Source: Rahnella aceris
Lineage (GTDB): Bacteria > Pseudomonadota > Gammaproteobacteria > Enterobacterales > Enterobacteriaceae
Reading direction: 5' to 3'
DNA: 64,000 nt
NCBI RefSeq assembly: GCF_011684115.1
Contig: NZ_JAADJV010000001.1
Span: forward strand, 2,542,001 to 2,606,000
The first letter of the stretch is position 1. Every line of letters starts with the position of its first letter. The position numbers and the translations under genes were made by a program. Under the pieces are notes generated by a model. That model had not been told where the DNA came from, searched no databases, and was given only the letters and a program-made list of their open reading frames with translations. Below, one piece after another: positions 60,803-64,000 of this stretch.

Positions 60803-62116
60803 ATGTTGAAAACCAATGCGTTTGATGCCGCCAGCAGCGGCAATATTTCAGCCGACAATCTGGCGATGATAGAACGCCGCCGTCGTTTGCTGGGCCCGGC
60901 TTACCAGTTGTTCTACAAGAATCCAGTGCATCTGGTGCGCGGCGAAGGCGTGTGGGTGTATGACGCTGATGGCCGCCGTTATCTCGACGTCTACAACAAC
61001 GTGCCTTCCGTTGGCCATTGCCATCCTCATGTGCTGGAAGCGCTGGTGCGTCAGGCATCCACGCTGAACACGCACACCCGTTATCTGCATGAAAATGTCC
61101 TGAACTTCGCCGAAAAACTGGTGGGCACCATGCCCGCTGAGCTGAGCCAGGTAATGTTCACCTGCACGGGCAGCGAATCTAACGATCTGGCGCTGCGTAT
61201 CGCCGAAGATTTTACCGGCGGCACCGGCGTTATCGTCACCGAATTCAGTTATCACGGCATGACCAAAGCGATTGCCGGGCTATCGGCCTCGATGGGGCCA
61301 TACGTTAAAGTGAACGGTGATGCGCGGGTGATTCCGGCACCGGTTCACCATCCGGCTAACCCGGCTGAAGTTGGCAAGCGCTTTGCCAACGACATCCGTG
61401 CCGCACTGGCGGATATGGATCGCCATGGCATCAAACCGGCGGCCCTGATGATCGACACCTTCTTCACCAGCGACGGCGGTTTCTTCGATCCGGCCGGTTT
61501 TCTGAAAGAAGCCATCGACGTTATTCACGAAGCCGGGGCGTTGTATATCGCCGACGAAGTCCAGCCGGGCTATGGCCGTTCCGGCGAACATATGTGGGGC
61601 TTCCAGCGCCACGGCGTGTTGCCAGATATCGTGACGCTCGGCAAACCGATGGGTAACGGACACCCGATGGCGGGCATCACTATTCAGCCGCACATCCTGG
61701 AACGCTTCGGCAGTGAATCGAGCTATTTCAATACCTTCGGCGGCAATACCGTGTCTTCTGCGGTCGGGCTGGCGGTGCTGGAAGTCATCGAGCAGGAAAA
61801 TCTGATTGCCAGTGTCGGGCTGGCGGGTAAAGCCATTCTTGACGGCATCAACGCACTCTCTCAACGCTTCCCGGCGATTGGCAGCGTGCGTGGCGCAGGA
61901 CTGTTCGTCAGCGTCGATTTCGTCAACGAAAACGGCGGGCCGGATTCCGTTACCGCGCTGGCGGTGGTCAACGCACTGCGCGAAGAAGGCGTGCTGATTG
62001 GCGCCTCCGGCCCGCATGCCAACATTTTGAAGATCCGCCCGCCGCTGGTCTTTACCGCAGAACACAGCCAGATCCTGGTCAATGCACTGGAAAACGTTCT
62101 GAGCAAGATGTTCTGA
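60803..62116 (+). CDS. Class III PLP enzyme, probable amino-alcohol-phosphate phospho-lyase
   Basis: A 437-residue fold-type I PLP enzyme annotated by family as class III aminotransferase. The PLP residues are Asp251 in YIADEVQPGYGRSG and Lys281 in TLGKPMGNGHP. The N-terminal pattern YNNVPSVGHCHPHVLEA (about 64-80) closely resembles the NNV-x-x-VGHCHP signature of the AGXT2L phospho-lyases, which eliminate ammonia and phosphate from phosphoethanolamine or phosphohydroxylysine instead of transaminating. I start it at ATG 60803, 9 nt from AGGAG; an upstream ATG at 60794 abuts that site. Divergent from the APH-type kinase. True aminotransferase activity remains possible. Confidence 0.82.
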   Translation: MLKTNAFDAASSGNISADNLAMIERRRRLLGPAYQLFYKNPVHLVRGEGVWVYDADGRRYLDVYNNVPSVGHCHPHVLEALVRQASTLNTHTRYLHENVLNFAEKLVGTMPAELSQVMFTCTGSESNDLALRIAEDFTGGTGVIVTEFSYHGMTKAIAGLSASMGPYVKVNGDARVIPAPVHHPANPAEVGKRFANDIRAALADMDRHGIKPAALMIDTFFTSDGGFFDPAGFLKEAIDVIHEAGALYIADEVQPGYGRSGEHMWGFQRHGVLPDIVTLGKPMGNGHPMAGITIQPHILERFGSESSYFNTFGGNTVSSAVGLAVLEVIEQENLIASVGLAGKAILDGINALSQRFPAIGSVRGAGLFVSVDFVNENGGPDSVTALAVVNALREEGVLIGASGPHANILKIRPPLVFTAEHSQILVNALENVLSKMF

Positions 62117-62137
62117 CTGAAGCGGGTTACAAACGGA

Positions 62138-62160
62138 AAGGGCGCAAAATCTGCGCCCTT
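62138..62160. terminator. Hairpin between the PLP enzyme gene and mak
   Basis: A perfect 9-bp stem AAGGGCGCA / TGCGCCCTT between convergent genes. Neither side has a proper T tract, so it may act only as an inefficient or factor-assisted terminator. Confidence 0.45.
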
Positions 62161-62183
62161 GAAGTTGATAAACGGATAATGGC

Positions 62184-63104
62184 TTACAACGCGAAACGTG
62201 ATTGCGGCCAAAGCCAGGCAGCGCCGCGTACGCCGCTCGAATCACCGTGTACGGCTTTGAGGATCGGCGTTTCACATTCCCCGCCAAACACCCATTGTTT
62301 AATCAGCAGCGGCACCGTCTGATACAAACGATCCACGTTACTCATGCCGCCCCCAAAAACAATCACGTCCGGGTCGAGGATATTCACCACGTTCGCCAGC
62401 GCCTTGGCCAGACGACGCTCATAACGCCCGAGCGCCTGTTCTGCAGTTTCATCGCCCTGCTCCACCAGCGCAATAATCTCTGCGCCTTTGAGCCGCTGAC
62501 CGGACAAACGAAAATAGTCTTCTGCAAAACCGGTGCCGGAAACAAAGGTCTCGACGCAGCCTGATTTCCCGCAGTAACACGGGACTTCACGGGCAAACTG
62601 CATTTCTTCTTCATCCTGCCACGGCAGCGGGTTATGCCCCCATTCCCCCGCATTGCCGTTGCCGCCCGCATGCGCCGCACCGTGAAGCGCCACACCGGAA
62701 CCGCAACCGGTACCGATTATCACGGCAAATACGGTGTGACGGCCCGCGCCCGCGCCGTCAGTGGCTTCTGACACCGCCAGGCAATTGGCATCGTTGGCAA
62801 TATGCACTTCGCGTTTTAACAGCAGCGCCAGATCCTCATCCAGCTGTTGTCCGTTCAGCCAGACCGAGTTGGAATTTTTCACCTTACCGGTAAATGGCGA
62901 CAAGGTGCCGGGGATCCCCAGCCCCACGCTGCCACGTTGACCTGTGGCTTTTTCGGCGTCCAGCACCAGCCCTTCAATCGCTTTGAGCGTACGTTCGTAG
63001 TCATTTCTCGGCGTATCGACCCGTTTGCGAAACAGCTCTTTACCTTCATCAGATAACGCAATGACTTCTATTTTTGTGCCGCCTAAATCAATGCCAATTC
63101 GCAC
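62184..63104 (-). CDS. mak: Fructokinase Mak (ROK family)
   Basis: Mak phosphorylates fructose and mannose with ATP. The product is 306 residues (E. coli 302). ROK-family signs are the N-terminal phosphate loop [11 protein letters not shown] (about 4-14), the catalytic Asp in [12 protein letters not shown], and the zinc motif GHNPLPW with [10 protein letters not shown]. It is divergent from rdgC, as in E. coli, where the left neighbour is araJ; here the accessory block lies there instead. Confidence 0.96.
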   Translation of the reverse strand: MRIGIDLGGTKIEVIALSDEGKELFRKRVDTPRNDYERTLKAIEGLVLDAEKATGQRGSVGLGIPGTLSPFTGKVKNSNSVWLNGQQLDEDLALLLKREVHIANDANCLAVSEATDGAGAGRHTVFAVIIGTGCGSGVALHGAAHAGGNGNAGEWGHNPLPWQDEEEMQFAREVPCYCGKSGCVETFVSGTGFAEDYFRLSGQRLKGAEIIALVEQGDETAEQALGRYERRLAKALANVVNILDPDVIVFGGGMSNVDRLYQTVPLLIKQWVFGGECETPILKAVHGDSSGVRGAAWLWPQSRFAL

Positions 63105-63313
63105 GTGTTGCTCTCCTTTTACACTTTGCAGGGTCAGTTTTTTTGAGTTTATTCAGTTTAGAAGCCAGACGCGACTGTCACCAGAATAAGCTGTTATGCA
63201 ATGTTACAGGGTGCGGCGATTTCTTAACGACGGCTGACGCTCAATTGGTTATCATGCCGCCCTGCATTCATTTATTCAGCGTACCACGAGTGCGCCGGGA
63301 CAGGGATAACGCC

Positions 63314-64000
63314 ATGTTATGGTTTAAAAATTTGTTAGTTTACCGTTTGAGCCGTGAAGTTTCGTTATCTGCTGACGAAATGGAAAAACAGCTCAGTGCT
63401 TTCACCTTTACCCCGTGCGGCAGCCAGGACATGTCGAAAACCGGCTGGGTCTCACCGATGGGTTCCCACGGCGGCGACGCGCTGACGCATGTCAACGGTG
63501 GTCAGATCCTGATCTGCGCCCGTAAAGAAGAAAAAATCCTGCCTTCTCCGGTGATTAAACAGGAGTTACAGGCCAAAATTGAGCAGCTCGAAGGTGAACA
63601 ACACCGCAAGCTGAAAAAGACTGAAAAAGATTCCCTGAAAGATGAAGTGCTGCACAGCCTGATGCCACGCGCCTTCAGCCGGTTCAGCCAGACATTCATG
63701 TGGATTGATACCGTTAACGGCCTGATCATGGTTGACGCCGCCAGCGCCAAGAAAGCCGAAGACATGCTGGCGCTGCTGCGTAAAAGCCTCGGTTCGCTGC
63801 CAGTGGTGCCGCTGACCATGGAAAGCCCGATCGAACTGACGCTGACCGAATGGGTGCGTTCCGGCGATACCCCCGCCGGTTTTACGCTGCAGGACGAAGC
63901 CGAGCTGAAAGCGATCCTGGAGGAAGGCGGCGTGATCCGCTGTAAGAAACAGGTGCTGGTCAGCGATGAAATCGCCACGCATATCGAGAACGGCAAACTG
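63314..64000 (+). CDS. rdgC: Recombination-associated protein RdgC (3' end cut by window)
   Basis: RdgC forms a ring around double-stranded DNA and antagonises RecA loading. The first 229 codons are present (full length about 303), starting [20 protein letters not shown]. Conserved regions include [16 protein letters not shown] (about 44-59) and the positively charged stretch [20 protein letters not shown]. It is divergent from mak across a 209-nt spacer in which I see no other gene. Confidence 0.97.
   Translation, partial: MLWFKNLLVYRLSREVSLSADEMEKQLSAFTFTPCGSQDMSKTGWVSPMGSHGGDALTHVNGGQILICARKEEKILPSPVIKQELQAKIEQLEGEQHRKLKKTEKDSLKDEVLHSLMPRAFSRFSQTFMWIDTVNGLIMVDAASAKKAEDMLALLRKSLGSLPVVPLTMESPIELTLTEWVRSGDTPAGFTLQDEAELKAILEEGGVIRCKKQVLVSDEIATHIENGKL

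Overview
The window is chromosomal DNA of a member of the order Enterobacterales. Gene order and protein lengths follow the Escherichia coli ppiD-to-rdgC segment closely, but several E. coli genes are absent and others are inserted. Together with the protein sequences this suggests a Yersiniaceae-type genome (Rahnella or Serratia-like); the genus is inference. I saw no rRNA, tRNA, insertion sequence, prophage or CRISPR array. Genes fill nearly all of the window, and most short gaps hold a terminator or a promoter.

Layout. 1-9.6 kb (minus strand): protein quality control and nucleoid genes ppiD (cut by the window edge), hupB, lon, clpX, clpP, tig and bolA. 9.9-18.9 kb (plus strand): lipoprotein yajG, muropeptide permease ampG, the cytochrome bo3 operon cyoABCDE and the MFS gene yajR. 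19-24 kb: an orphan Gfo/Idh/MocA oxidoreductase, yajQ, panE, yajL and thiI. 24.4-28.6 kb: the isoprenoid genes xseB-ispA-dxs, then yajO. 28.7-33.0 kb (minus): nrdR-ribD, ribH-nusB, thiL-pgpA. 33.2-40.2 kb: lipoprotein yajI, then queA, tgt, yajC-secD-secF (minus) and acpH. 40.4-48.6 kb is more mosaic: a typical 2-Cys peroxiredoxin with an OxyR-like site, periplasmic ggt, proY, brnQ, a short MetE-like methionine synthase behind three tandem MetJ boxes, and a RelE-type toxin-antitoxin pair. 48.7-55.4 kb: phoB-phoR with a tripartite Pho box, and sbcD-sbcC.

The most interesting part is 55.4-62.1 kb, inserted between sbcC and mak where E. coli carries araJ. It has a three-gene ABC importer with a Tat-type binding protein. 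Upstream of it lie a sigma-54 type -24/-12 element with correct spacing and an NtrC-like palindrome. An AraC-family regulator, an APH-fold small-molecule kinase and a divergent class III PLP enzyme follow. The PLP enzyme carries the NNV/GHCHP signature of amino-alcohol-phosphate phospho-lyases. I read the block as a nitrogen-scavenging pathway: import an amino alcohol, phosphorylate it, and eliminate ammonia and phosphate. The substrate is not shown by the sequence.

The window ends with mak (fructokinase) and the 5' three quarters of rdgC.
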